Of a stretch of DNA of 64,000 bases, positions 19,266 to 27,852 are shown in pieces. Origin of the DNA: Peribacillus kribbensis DSM 17871 (GTDB lineage: Bacteria; Bacillota; Bacilli; Bacillales; DSM-1321); the NCBI RefSeq assembly GCF_000430765.1, contig NZ_AUMQ01000029.1, positions 122,551 through 186,550 on the forward strand, written 5' to 3'. Position 1 is the stretch's first letter, and every line of letters begins with the position of its first letter. A program made the translations under genes and the position numbers. The notes beneath the pieces were generated by a model that did no database searches, was not told the origin of the DNA, and saw nothing but the letters and a program-made list of their open reading frames with translations.

Positions 19266-20150
19266 TTAGTCCTTTTTAACCTGGCTCATTACTTCTTCAG
19301 CAAAGTTATCCTGGCGTTTTTCAATTCCTTCTCCAACCTCATAACGGACGAAGCTTGCAATTTTTCCGCCTTTAGACTCAACAAATGCTCCCACTTTTAC
19401 ATCCGGGTTTTTAACGAAGGTCTGGTCATTAACACAGATTTCTTCATAGAATTTATTGATGCGGCCTTCAACCATTTTTTGAACGATTTTTTCAGGCTTG
19501 CCTTCATTAAGCGCCTGCTCAGTAAGTACCTTGCGCTCACGCTCAATCTCATCAGAAGTTACCTGGTCGCGTGAAACATAAAGAGGTCTTAATGCAGCGA
19601 TGTGCATAGAAACATCTTTTGCTGCTGCTTCATCTGTAGTTCCTTCAAGAACGGTAAGAACACCAATGCGTCCTCCCATGTGAAGGTATGCACCAAATGC
19701 ATCAGCATCTGTTTTAGTTTTCACTTCATAGCGGCGAAGAGTCAATTTCTCACCGATTTTAGCAATTGCAGCATTAATATGCTCAGCAACTGTTGAACCG
19801 TTGTCCATTGTCTGTTCAAGTGCTTCTTCAACTGAAGCAGGTTTTTTTGCAAGAAGATGGGAAGCAAGTTCCTTGACAAGAACCTGGAAGCCTTCGTTCT
19901 TCGCAACGAAATCTGTTTCAGAGTTAACTTCAAGGATTACCGCTTCGTTTCCTTCAGTCAGGATATAAGTAGAACCTTCAGCCGCGATGCGGTCAGCTTT
20001 CTTAGCTGCGCTCGCAATGCCTTTTTCACGAAGGAAATCGATCGCTGCCTCCATGTCGCCATTTGTTTCAGTTAATGCTTTTTTGCAGTCCATCATGCCT
20101 GCACCTGTTTTTTCACGAAGTTCTTTAACCATTTGAGCAGTTACTGCCAT
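19266..20150 (-). CDS. tsf: Elongation factor Ts
   Basis: Guanine nucleotide exchange factor for EF-Tu. The 294 residues contain the N-terminal UBA-like domain with [18 protein letters not shown], the [11 protein letters not shown] motif that contacts EF-Tu at about 80-90, and two core subdomains. It starts behind a good GGAGGAG site and lies between the rpsB terminator and its own terminator. A possible promoter is at 20222-20230. Confidence 0.98.
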   Translation of the reverse strand: MAVTAQMVKELREKTGAGMMDCKKALTETNGDMEAAIDFLREKGIASAAKKADRIAAEGSTYILTEGNEAVILEVNSETDFVAKNEGFQVLVKELASHLLAKKPASVEEALEQTMDNGSTVAEHINAAIAKIGEKLTLRRYEVKTKTDADAFGAYLHMGGRIGVLTVLEGTTDEAAAKDVSMHIAALRPLYVSRDQVTSDEIERERKVLTEQALNEGKPEKIVQKMVEGRINKFYEEICVNDQTFVKNPDVKVGAFVESKGGKIASFVRYEVGEGIEKRQDNFAEEVMSQVKKD

Positions 20151-20221
20151 TTGTAAAACTCCTCCTTAAATAGTGGTATGTAGCTAATGATGTCCCTTTG
20201 ATAGTGTTTTCGAAATCAGGT

Positions 20222-20230
20222 ATTTTAACA
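20222..20230 (-). promoter_or_regulatory. tsf: Possible extended -10 promoter of tsf
   Basis: TGTTAAAAT on the minus strand, downstream of the rpsB terminator and about 70 bp before tsf. The -35 region is only A/T-rich, so support is limited. Confidence 0.4.
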
Positions 20231-20286
20231 AGAAGGCAAAAAAATTTTTCCATCTTTAAAAAGAAATCGGAAACAGGGTCTGTTCT

Positions 20287-20328
20287 TAAAAAAAGGTGAT
20301 AAAAGGCCTTATCCTCTTATCACCTTTT
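20287..20328 (-). terminator. rpsB: Terminator after rpsB
   Basis: Minus strand 12-bp stem AAAAGGTGATAA/TTATCACCTTTT with a 14-base loop and a continuing T run. It begins 8 bp after the rpsB stop. Confidence 0.85.
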
Positions 20329-20335
20329 GCTGAAA

Positions 20336-21046
20336 TTAAGCAGTTGTTGTTTCTGTTTGCTCTTCGCTTTGTTTAACTTCTAAAATAGCGTCTGCCATTT
20401 TACCAGTCAGAAGCTTAACTGCACGGATTGCATCATCGTTTGCAGGGATTACATAGTCGATTTCATCAGGATCGCAGTTTGTATCAACGATACCAACAAG
20501 CGGGATGTTCAACTTATGAGCTTCTGCAACTGCAATACGCTCTTTGCGAGGGTCAATGATGAAGATTGCATCAGGGATACCCTTCATATCTTTAATACCG
20601 CCTAAGAATTTTTCAAGGCGATCCCATTCTTTTTTAAGCTGGATAACTTCTTTTTTAGGAAGCACTTCAAATGTACCGTCTTGTTCCATCTTTTCGATTT
20701 GCTTAAGACGAGTAATACGTTTTTGAATTGTTTCGAAGTTTGTTAATGTACCACCTAACCAACGTTGGTTAACATAGTACATACCTGCGCGTGCAGCTTC
20801 TTCTTTAACAGATTCTTGTGCTTGTTTTTTAGTACCTACAAAAAGGATCGTTCCGCCGTTTGCTGCAACTTCTCTTACGAAGTTGTAAGCTTCTTCTACC
20901 TTCTTAACTGTTTTTTGCAGGTCAATGATGTAGATGCCGTTACGCTCAGTGAAGATATATTTCTTCATTTTTGGGTTCCAGCGGCGAGTCTGGTGACCGA
21001 AATGTACACCAGCTTCAAGTAATTGCTTCATAGAAATTACTGACAT
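20336..21046 (-). CDS. rpsB: 30S ribosomal protein S2
   Basis: Ribosomal protein on the back of the 30S head-body junction. The start is ATG 21046 ([19 protein letters not shown]), nine bases after AGGAGG, giving 236 residues; the frame is open 14 codons further without a start signal. S2 signatures are [24 protein letters not shown] and [12 protein letters not shown]. It has its own SigA promoter and a leader of about 110 nt that can fold. Confidence 0.98.
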   Translation of the reverse strand: MSVISMKQLLEAGVHFGHQTRRWNPKMKKYIFTERNGIYIIDLQKTVKKVEEAYNFVREVAANGGTILFVGTKKQAQESVKEEAARAGMYYVNQRWLGGTLTNFETIQKRITRLKQIEKMEQDGTFEVLPKKEVIQLKKEWDRLEKFLGGIKDMKGIPDAIFIIDPRKERIAVAEAHKLNIPLVGIVDTNCDPDEIDYVIPANDDAIRAVKLLTGKMADAILEVKQSEEQTETTTA

Positions 21047-21084
21047 GTGATTATTCCTCCTAATGGTTTTTGTTTTCCTCCGTT

Positions 21085-21132
21085 CCAATCATCTCCGGAC
21101 AACAACTGATAGATCAGCACCATGTGTCCGAA
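21085..21132 (-). promoter_or_regulatory. Folded leader of rpsB, function unknown
   Basis: On the minus strand CGGACA (about 21131-21126) can pair with TGTCCG (about 21102-21097). Inside is a second palindrome CTGATCTATCAG. The structure lies between the rpsB promoter and its ribosome binding site. Ribosomal protein leaders often bind their own product; whether this one binds S2 is only a guess. Confidence 0.35.
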
Positions 21133-21163
21133 TCCCTGAACGTGTGTATTAACACCGTTGACT

Positions 21164-21192
21164 AATATAGCATACTAAAAGCTTTGAATCAA
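21164..21192 (-). promoter_or_regulatory. rpsB: Predicted SigA promoter of rpsB
   Basis: Minus strand TTGATT (21192-21187), 17 bp, TATATT (21169-21164). It lies immediately after the swrB stop, with no terminator between, so fla/che readthrough into rpsB is possible. Confidence 0.65.
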
Positions 21193-21204
21193 GCGTTTTA
21201 TTCT

Positions 21205-21837
21205 TTACCCGCGAAATTTTAATAAAAGTTCGATTTCCGTCTTACCCTTATTGAGCTTTTGGGCAATCTGTCCATATGTAAGGCCTGCCTGCTTTAATGC
21301 TCTTGCTTCCTTGAGAAGGGCCTCGACATAAACATCCCCGCTGTCTTTATACTCCTCGATCCTGCTGTTAAGCTCTGCTTCAAAGGCCTTTGGCTTCGGT
21401 TCGGAATGGGGGAGACCACCCGGTGCTTGTTTGGAGAGCTCCACTATATCTTTTTGGATGAGATCTGGAAGAGGGATACCGCCTTCTTGTCCGGCCTCAT
21501 TTACCGCAGGCTGATAGGCAGTGATTGCTTTGCTCTTCTTTCTTTGATTCCCCTTTTGAAGAGGTTTATCTGCAGCCTGAGGAACGCTTCGGAGTTCCCT
21601 TTTGGCTTTTTGTACATGGCCATTTCCTGAGGGAGATTTCAATTTGGAAAGCAAAACCTCATTTTCTTCTTTCATCTCCTGTGCAAAGGAGGTGAGAATA
21701 TCTTCGATTTCCCTTACTGAATTTTTTTGTTTTTTCTCCATGGAAAGAATCTTATTCTGCCTGGTATATAAGATGACGATGCCTAATATGGCAGCTATAT
21801 TTAAAACAAAACTAATGAATAGTAAAAAAATGGTCAT
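21205..21837 (-). CDS. swrB: Swarming motility protein SwrB (YlxL)
   Basis: The last gene of the fla/che operon. In B. subtilis SwrB is a membrane-anchored protein that promotes export-apparatus activation and hence SigD-dependent gene expression. The 210 residues begin with one transmembrane segment (about 1-24, MTIFLLFISFVLNIAAILGI), continue with a charged coiled-coil and linker region of low conservation, and end in a helix-turn-helix-like segment (LKQAGLTYGQIAQKLNKGKT). Assignment rests on position after sigD plus this architecture; the sequence itself evolves fast. Confidence 0.85.
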   Translation of the reverse strand: MTIFLLFISFVLNIAAILGIVILYTRQNKILSMEKKQKNSVREIEDILTSFAQEMKEENEVLLSKLKSPSGNGHVQKAKRELRSVPQAADKPLQKGNQRKKSKAITAYQPAVNEAGQEGGIPLPDLIQKDIVELSKQAPGGLPHSEPKPKAFEAELNSRIEEYKDSGDVYVEALLKEARALKQAGLTYGQIAQKLNKGKTEIELLLKFRG

Positions 21838-21870
21838 GGGACAATTCCCCTTTTAAGTGTGCCTTCACCG

Positions 21871-22632
21871 CTACATTGCTTTTGACAGGGAAGTCCTTAA
21901 TTTGAAAATAGCTTTTGAATGGATCTGAGATATTCTTGAGGTAGACAGTTCCATGATCTGGCCGATTTCGGTCAATGTCATTTCTTCCTTGTAAAAAAGC
22001 TGCAATACGAGCTGCTCTTTTTCGCTTAGCTCTGATATTTCCTTCGCAAGGTCACCGTATAATTCTTGTTTTACGATCTGCTCTTCCGGAAGAACCGCTT
22101 TCTCGTCTTTAAAAACGAGCTTTCCGTCTTTTTCTTCATGCTCTTTGTGAGTTTCATCCATTGAAAGGACATTGGAAAAAAAGTTCTCATTGATAGCAGC
22201 CGAAACTTCATCTTCCGTTAGATTAAGCTCCCGGGCAATCTCACCGGCAGAAACCGCCCGCATGTACTTTTGCTCAAGTTTTTCCACGGCGGCTTCAATT
22301 TTTTTAGTTCTTTCCCTTGTGCTTCTGGGCAGCCAGTCTTCTTTCCGCAGCCCATCTATTATGGCACCTCTTATCCGGAAAGAGGCATAGGTATCGAATT
22401 TCAAATCCCTGTTGGGGTCAAAGCGTTCTAAAGCATCAAATAAACCAACCATGCCAAGGCTTCTCAGATCATCCCTGCTGACACTCTTAGGCAGTGTGGC
22501 AGAAATTCTCTGTACATGGTAGGAAACCAGGGGCATGTATTTTTTCACAAGAGTGTCACCGGCTTCCGGATCGCGGCTCTCTGACCACCTTCTCCATTGC
22601 AGCTGCTCTTCTCCACTAGTCAATTGAGACAT
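21871..22632 (-). CDS. sigD: Flagellar RNA polymerase sigma factor SigD (FliA family)
   Basis: Sigma-28 for late flagellar, chemotaxis, motor and autolysin genes. I choose ATG 22632, six bases after AGGAGG, giving 253 residues; an upstream in-frame start would add five. Region 2 is seen in DDLRSLGMVGLFDALERFD and FDTYASFRIRGAIIDGLR, and region 4 in LTEIGQIMELSTSRISQIH. It is the second-last gene of fla/che, but 289 bp with a likely private promoter separate it from cheD. Confidence 0.97.
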   Translation of the reverse strand: MSQLTSGEEQLQWRRWSESRDPEAGDTLVKKYMPLVSYHVQRISATLPKSVSRDDLRSLGMVGLFDALERFDPNRDLKFDTYASFRIRGAIIDGLRKEDWLPRSTRERTKKIEAAVEKLEQKYMRAVSAGEIARELNLTEDEVSAAINENFFSNVLSMDETHKEHEEKDGKLVFKDEKAVLPEEQIVKQELYGDLAKEISELSEKEQLVLQLFYKEEMTLTEIGQIMELSTSRISQIHSKAIFKLRTSLSKAM

Positions 22633-22921
22633 CGTACTCCTCCTCATGCGGCCGCATACTTCTATTTTTCAGATTCATAATCACCGCTGGTATAAAGCAG
22701 GTCACTAGACTGAAAAAAAGGCCCCTTGGTGTTGTTATAGTTACTTCATTTATCTAAATAGATGGACGAGCGTCCTCCTATAAACATCTGTTTCTATTAA
22801 AAACTAGGTACAAAGACCGTCTTTTTGCAGTTTTCATCGCTGCTTAGGCAATTATACCAGCTGATTACTACGAGAATAAGAGGAAAAACCGTTAAAAAAC
22901 TAGGAAAATAGCCATGTTTTA
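22633..22921 (-). promoter_or_regulatory. 289-bp region cheD-sigD with probable private promoter and folded leader
   Basis: Minus strand TGGTATAAT (22859-22851) is an extended -10 element with a weak TTATTC 17 bp upstream. The roughly 210-nt leader that follows holds a 9-bp hairpin, ATAGGAGGAC/GTCCATCTAT with one A-A mismatch (around 22763-22786), enclosing a ribosome-binding-like AGGAGGA. Farther on is a T7 run without a convincing terminator stem. The leader matches no riboswitch class I can recognise. Confidence 0.5.
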
Positions 22922-23419
22922 TTATAAATCGATAGAACCCTTGTTAACCGTCCGGACATTCAGCAACCAGCTGCCCGTATCGAATTCGATTGTCCGGCCG
23001 CTGTTTCCTCCTGTATCCTCCGCAATAAGGGGGACTCTTAATCTTTCTAGCTCCAATTTTACAGCCTCTATATTCCTCGGTCCGATCCTCATGGAATCGC
23101 TGGGATTGGTAAATTTGAACATCTGGGCGCCGCCGGCTATTTTTGCTCTTATATTTATAGAGGAAGCCCCTTGTCCCATAAGACGGCTGAGCAGCTCCTT
23201 CAAAGCCGTGTCCGCGTACTTGGCAAGGTTAAGTTCCCTCCCCCGTGCCATCCGTGAGTCAGGCAGCATGATATGTGCCATGCCTGCAAGACTGCTTGAG
23301 GCATCGTATAGAACCACGCCGACGCAGGAGCCAAGGCCTGCAGTCCTTAATGAATCCGGCGTTTCCGTAATCTTCAGATCCGCTATCCCTACTTTAATTA
23401 TCTGTTTGACCTCACTCAC
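22922..23419 (-). CDS. cheD: Chemoreceptor glutamine deamidase CheD
   Basis: Deamidates receptor glutamines and stimulates CheC phosphatase activity. The start is GTG 23419 inside the end of cheC (8-bp overlap), preceded by GGGAG, giving 165 residues starting SEVKQIIKVGIADLKI. The catalytic cysteine is in GLGSCVGVVLYD and the histidine in AGMAHIMLPDS. Longer readings upstream lie wholly inside cheC. Part of the cheB-cheA-cheW-cheC-cheD block. Confidence 0.95.
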   Translation of the reverse strand: MSEVKQIIKVGIADLKITETPDSLRTAGLGSCVGVVLYDASSSLAGMAHIMLPDSRMARGRELNLAKYADTALKELLSRLMGQGASSINIRAKIAGGAQMFKFTNPSDSMRIGPRNIEAVKLELERLRVPLIAEDTGGNSGRTIEFDTGSWLLNVRTVNKGSIDL

Positions 23420-24047
23420 TCTGGTATACTCCCAAAGAATGAAAGATTGCCTGAAATGAACCTGGATCAGGAACCAGGAAAAAGCATCCATTTATACGGG
23501 TGCCGGGAGTCATCTCATCCTCAACAAGCTCCGTGTTAATGACAATGGCAAAGTCGCTGACCTGGGATGTCTCAATTAACCCTGGGCTGATCACCGCACC
23601 CGCCATGTCAATGGACATGTAGGGAACAGAAGGATACAGGCAGAGGGAAGTAAAATCAGACAGGGCTGACAGATAGGATCCTGCCATAATATTGCCCAGC
23701 TCTCTAAGGGCACTCTCAGCGATCTCCGAATATCGGACTGGAGCAGCCCCCTCTTCCCCTGTCAGCTGATAGATGAACCTATCAGCCTGTTCAAGGGGGA
23801 GCAGGAAAAACATGCTCCCCGGCACCTCTCCTTCAAGTCTAAAAAAAATGCTGACCACCACATTTTCGGCTCCACCCGCCATGTCCATCATTTCATCAAA
23901 TGAAACAAGGCTGACATCAGGCACCTTCATATCGATTTTTTTATTTAACAGCTTTGAAAGGGCCGTGGCGGCATTACCGGCGCCAATATTTCCTATTTCT
24001 CTTAATATATCAAGATGAAAGGCGGTGATTCTGTCGTAGAACTCCAT
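23412..24047 (-). CDS. cheC: CheY-P phosphatase CheC
   Basis: Dephosphorylates CheY-P and takes part in adaptation with CheD. The 211 residues contain both phosphatase E-x3-N motifs, ILREIGNIGAGNAATALSKLL near 14-34 and ALRELGNIMAGSYLSAL near 110, so both active sites look intact. It begins 1 bp after the cheW stop and overlaps cheD by 8 bp, implying coupled translation. Confidence 0.96.
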   Translation of the reverse strand: MEFYDRITAFHLDILREIGNIGAGNAATALSKLLNKKIDMKVPDVSLVSFDEMMDMAGGAENVVVSIFFRLEGEVPGSMFFLLPLEQADRFIYQLTGEEGAAPVRYSEIAESALRELGNIMAGSYLSALSDFTSLCLYPSVPYMSIDMAGAVISPGLIETSQVSDFAIVINTELVEDEMTPGTRINGCFFLVPDPGSFQAIFHSLGVYQSE

Positions 24048-24048
24048 T

Positions 24049-24525
24049 TCAGCTCTTTCCTTGGTTATCTTTTAAATCTTCAGGATTAAGGATGTTTTCC
24101 AGGTTTAATAGAATCAGTAGCCTTTTATCCAGCTTAGCTATTCCCTGGATAAAATCTGCTTCGATTGTTCCTACTACCTCCGGCTGAGGACCGAACCATT
24201 CCTTTTTAATATCCAGTACATCGTTGGCCGCATCAACTATTAACCCTACTTCCTCTTCATTGGAAAACGCGATGATCATTCTTGTACTTTCCGTAAATTC
24301 CTCTTCATCCAAATTAAATCTGGTGCGGAGGTCAATGATTGGCGTGACGACACCACGCAGGTTGATGACTCCTTTTACAAAAGCGGCGGTTCCAGGCACC
24401 CTTGTAATATGCTGGACCTTTTCAATGGACTTTACTTCCTGAACAGGCAGGGCGTATTCCTTATCACCATGCTGAAAAACGATGACTTTGACGGCTTCTG
24501 CATTCAGTACACTTTCTTCAGACAT
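24049..24525 (-). CDS. cheW: Chemotaxis coupling protein CheW
   Basis: Adapter linking CheA kinase to chemoreceptors. The 158 residues form one CheW-like domain: KVIVFQHGDKEYALPVQEV at the start, VKGVINLRGVVTPIIDLR in the middle and VGLIVDAANDVLDI. It lies 187 bp downstream of cheA; that gap is unusually long inside this operon and contains a repeat-derived hairpin at 24599-24638. Confidence 0.96.
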   Translation of the reverse strand: MSEESVLNAEAVKVIVFQHGDKEYALPVQEVKSIEKVQHITRVPGTAAFVKGVINLRGVVTPIIDLRTRFNLDEEEFTESTRMIIAFSNEEEVGLIVDAANDVLDIKKEWFGPQPEVVGTIEADFIQGIAKLDKRLLILLNLENILNPEDLKDNQGKS

Positions 24526-24598
24526 TTAATCACTCCTAAATCAGGTTACGGCAAATTTTTAAAACATTTGTCGTAAACTTTATTATTTCGGAACAAAG

Positions 24599-24638
24599 AG
24601 GTTGATTTCCGCTCCAGGATGCTCGCTTCAATCAACCT
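24599..24638. repeat. Mini repeat hairpin between cheA and cheW
   Basis: AGGTTGATT (24599-24607) and AATCAACCT (24630-24638) are exact inverted ends around a 22-base centre. The inner bases TTTCCGCTCCAGG and GCTCGCTTC resemble the left end of the GC-rich repeat at 61747-61838 (CATTCCAGGCGCTTCGCTTTCC). It looks like a short relict of that family. Confidence 0.55.
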
Positions 24639-24712
24639 GTTTAACAATGGAATTGCTTCATAAAACCCTAAAAAGCACAATCTTTTAGAAAAGAGCATTT
24701 AACAAAGACACA

Positions 24713-26755
24713 TTATTTAATTAATGCATTGCAATCAACAATCAAGGCTACCTGCCCATCCCCAAGAATAGTGGCACCTGAAATAGCAAACACAGAATTC
24801 AAGTAGCTGCCAAGGGGTTTCAGCACAACCTCCTGCTGTCCGATAAATTGATCCACTACCAGGCCTGCCATTTTGCTTCCTTTCCTAACGATGACCAGTG
24901 AGAAGTATTCGCTCTCCTCTTCCTCTCCTGGAACATCAAAGATATCCTTCAGGAATACGAGCGGGACCACCTTTCCTCGGAAATCGATGACCTTCTGGTT
25001 ATGTGCCTGCAGGATTTCAGACCTTTTCACAATCGCTGTTTCTATAATAGATGAAATCGGAATAGCATATTTTTCTTCACTGATATGGACGAGCATGACC
25101 GAAATGATCGATAGAGTAAGAGGAAGCTGTATCGAAAAGATGGAGCCGCTTCCCTCCACTGAATCGATCGAAACCGCACCGCCAAGGGATTCTATTGTAT
25201 TCCGGACAACATCAAGCCCGACTCCCCGGCCCGAAATATCCGAAATTTGCTCAGCGGTGGAAAACCCTGATGCGAAAATCAGCTCATACGCCTGTTTTGG
25301 CGATAAGGAGGCTCCGGCCTGTTCTGTTAGAATTCCTTTTGAAATGGCTTTGCGAATGAGCTTTTCCGCATTCATTCCTGCTCCATCATCCTGAATTTCA
25401 ATAAATACATGATTTCCGCTATGGTAGGCTTTCAGCGTTACATGGCCTTCTTCTTCTTTCCCGTTTCCTCTGCGTACTTCCGGAGTTTCTATCCCATGGT
25501 CCAGGGCATTCCGCAGCAGGTGGACAAGGGGATCGCCGATTTCATCAATGACCGTTCTGTCCAGCTCGGTTTCCGCCCCGATGATTTCAAGATTGATTTT
25601 TTTGTTTAGGTCTCTTGCCAGCTGTCTTACCATTTTCGGGAACCTGTTAAATACCGTGTCTACAGGCACCATCCTCATGTTTAGGATGATATTCTGCAAA
25701 TCGCTTGAAATCCTTGTCATCCGCTCAACTGTTTCATTAAGCTCCTGGTTATTTAGATCCCTTGATATCTGCTCAAGCCGCCCTCTGTCGATGACAAGCT
25801 CTTCAAATAAATTCATCAGAACATCAAGGCGTTCGATATTGACACGGATGGTTTTCGAGCTGGCTGTTTTTTTCGTGTTTCCCTGTTTTTTTTCATTCTC
25901 TGCTGCTTTTGGCTTAATTTCCACTGCCTGTGCCTGCTCTTCCGGCTCTTCTTTTCCGCCAGGCACCTCATTTTGAGTCTCCTCCCGGCTGAATTGGATG
26001 GATTTACAAACCACAGATTCTATTTCAGATACCTTTAATACTTTATTTTTTATGTCCTCTGCTGAGTCTTTGGAAATCAGGGAGACCGTAAATTTGTTGT
26101 CAAATTGCTCTTCTTCAAGGAGCTCCACAGAAGGATTTGACTTAATAATTTCCCCGCATTTTTCAAGAATTTCAAACACCATAAAGACACGGACGGCTTT
26201 CAGTAAACAATCATTCCTTACTGAAACAGTTACTTCATAACAATTATATCCTTGTTCTTTCGACTGCTTTAGAACCGTGAGCTCGAAGTCATCATATGTA
26301 TACTGACCCGTGTCTTCTTCTGCTTCAGCGGCGGCCGAGGCAGAAACCTCAGCTTCCGTCCTTAATGCCGGATCTTCACCTGTTTCAATCCTGTGAAGCA
26401 TCCCGACAATCTCAGTTACATCTCTTTGCCCGCTCCCTCCTTGTTCGATCGAGGAAACCATCGCCTCAAGAGCATCAACCGCCTGAAAGACAACGTCAAG
26501 AAGCTCCGTGGAAACCGAAGTGTTGCCATTCCTGATATTATCAAGAACATTTTCCATTTTGTGAGTTAAATTGGCAAGGTCTTCATAGCCCATAGTCGCT
26601 GACATTCCTTTTAATGTATGGGCTGACCGGAAAATATTATTAACGATTGATACATCTTCAGGATTTTTTTCCAGCAGGAGAAGCTGTTCACTGCAGCTTT
26701 GAAGATGCTCCTTGCTTTCTTCAATAAAAACCTCAAGATATTGGCTCATATCCAT
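24713..26755 (-). CDS. cheA: Chemotaxis histidine kinase CheA
   Basis: Autophosphorylates and passes phosphate to CheY and CheB. The 680 residues show P1 with the phospho-acceptor His46 in AHTLKG, a P2 region near 155-265, dimerisation helices near 300-370, the HATPase with RNALDHGIETPEVR and ISGRGVGLDVVR near 400-500, and a C-terminal CheW-like P5 domain (LTLSIISVMLVHI onward). It starts 5 bp after cheB. Confidence 0.97.
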   Translation of the reverse strand: MDMSQYLEVFIEESKEHLQSCSEQLLLLEKNPEDVSIVNNIFRSAHTLKGMSATMGYEDLANLTHKMENVLDNIRNGNTSVSTELLDVVFQAVDALEAMVSSIEQGGSGQRDVTEIVGMLHRIETGEDPALRTEAEVSASAAAEAEEDTGQYTYDDFELTVLKQSKEQGYNCYEVTVSVRNDCLLKAVRVFMVFEILEKCGEIIKSNPSVELLEEEQFDNKFTVSLISKDSAEDIKNKVLKVSEIESVVCKSIQFSREETQNEVPGGKEEPEEQAQAVEIKPKAAENEKKQGNTKKTASSKTIRVNIERLDVLMNLFEELVIDRGRLEQISRDLNNQELNETVERMTRISSDLQNIILNMRMVPVDTVFNRFPKMVRQLARDLNKKINLEIIGAETELDRTVIDEIGDPLVHLLRNALDHGIETPEVRRGNGKEEEGHVTLKAYHSGNHVFIEIQDDGAGMNAEKLIRKAISKGILTEQAGASLSPKQAYELIFASGFSTAEQISDISGRGVGLDVVRNTIESLGGAVSIDSVEGSGSIFSIQLPLTLSIISVMLVHISEEKYAIPISSIIETAIVKRSEILQAHNQKVIDFRGKVVPLVFLKDIFDVPGEEEESEYFSLVIVRKGSKMAGLVVDQFIGQQEVVLKPLGSYLNSVFAISGATILGDGQVALIVDCNALIK

Positions 26756-26760
26756 TATTC

Positions 26761-27846
26761 CTACACATCCTTCACTGCCTGGATCAATGCCAGGGCTATG
26801 TCATTTACATGTTCAACACGATCCACACATTTAGTCGCAATGGCAGCTTTCGGCATCCCGAATACAACTGCCGATTCAGATGACTCTGCTATGGCCCGTA
26901 CACTGCCGCTCTTTTTCATCGCAATGAGGCCCTTCGCCCCATCGCTTCCCATTCCAGTCATAACAACAGCCACTTTATGATGGTCTGTCTGTTCGGACAG
27001 GGATTCAAACAGAACATCTACTGATGGTCTGTGGCCTGTCCTCGTTTCGCCTTCATCGAGTATGACAGCCAGTTTTCTTCCGGCTTTTTTTACTTTCATA
27101 TGAAATCCACCGGGAGCAATATAAGCGATCCCTTTCCGGATGATTTCCCCGTTTTCTGCTTCCTTTACCGTGATCCTGCATAACGAATCCAGCCTGGCTG
27201 CCAGTGAACCTGTAAAGCCTTTCGGCATATGCTGGACAATCAAAATCGGTGTTTCAAAATCACCCGGCAGTTTGGCAAGCACTCTTTGGAGGGCCCCGGG
27301 ACCGCCGGTGGATGTTCCTATACAAACAATCTTCCTTGCTCCGGATGACGGATTCACAGCCGGATTGGCCGTAAATTCAGCTGCAGACAGGTGAGATTTC
27401 CCTGCAGCCTCAGGCTGGAATTCTTGTTTGCATAATATCCTTATGTTTGCCTGGCTGGCGGCTGCAATTTTCTCCAGCAGCAGGCCTTTAACTTTGGAAA
27501 TGTCCAGGGAAATGGATCCGGAAGGCTTCGGCACAAAATCAAATGCCCCCTTGGCAATCGCTGTCAATGTGTTGTCTGCTCCCTCTTTTGTTGTGCTTGA
27601 AAGCATGATGCAGGGAACAGGATGTTTTGCCATGATGTGTTCCAGGGCGCTCAGACCATCCATAATAGGCATTTCTACATCAAGCGTAATCACATCCGGA
27701 CTGACTTTCTCCAGCTTGTCGAGTGCATCCCTGCCATTCCTGGCCGTCCCAGCCACTTCCATCCTCTCGTCTTCGCTTATCATTTCGGAAATGAACTTCC
27801 TCATAAACGCTGAATCGTCCACTACAAGAACTTTTATTTTTTCCAT
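26761..27846 (-). CDS. cheB: Chemotaxis methylesterase CheB
   Basis: Response-regulator-controlled esterase that demethylates receptors. The receiver domain has the acceptor Asp56 in VITLDVEMPIMDG. The esterase domain has the triad motifs CIGTSTGGPGALQ (Ser), LIVQHMPKGF (His) and VVMTGMGSDGAKG (Asp). Length is 361 residues. It follows flhG after 6 bp, and no cheR is in the window, as in B. subtilis where cheR lies elsewhere. Confidence 0.97.
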   Translation of the reverse strand: MEKIKVLVVDDSAFMRKFISEMISEDERMEVAGTARNGRDALDKLEKVSPDVITLDVEMPIMDGLSALEHIMAKHPVPCIMLSSTTKEGADNTLTAIAKGAFDFVPKPSGSISLDISKVKGLLLEKIAAASQANIRILCKQEFQPEAAGKSHLSAAEFTANPAVNPSSGARKIVCIGTSTGGPGALQRVLAKLPGDFETPILIVQHMPKGFTGSLAARLDSLCRITVKEAENGEIIRKGIAYIAPGGFHMKVKKAGRKLAVILDEGETRTGHRPSVDVLFESLSEQTDHHKVAVVMTGMGSDGAKGLIAMKKSGSVRAIAESSESAVVFGMPKAAIATKCVDRVEHVNDIALALIQAVKDV

Positions 27847-27852
27847 ATCAGC

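Noticed and set aside
22700-22760. Terminator or riboswitch expression platform in the sigD leader (GGGGCC followed by T7)
   Set aside because: No stable stem can be formed with GGGGCC; only a 3-bp stem is possible.
23841-23848. A/T8 tract in cheC (and a similar one in topA near 56000) as slippage sites
   Set aside because: Eight-base A/T runs are frequent in this AT-rich genome and encode Phe or Lys pairs; unlike the C9 tract in flhF they are not statistically striking.
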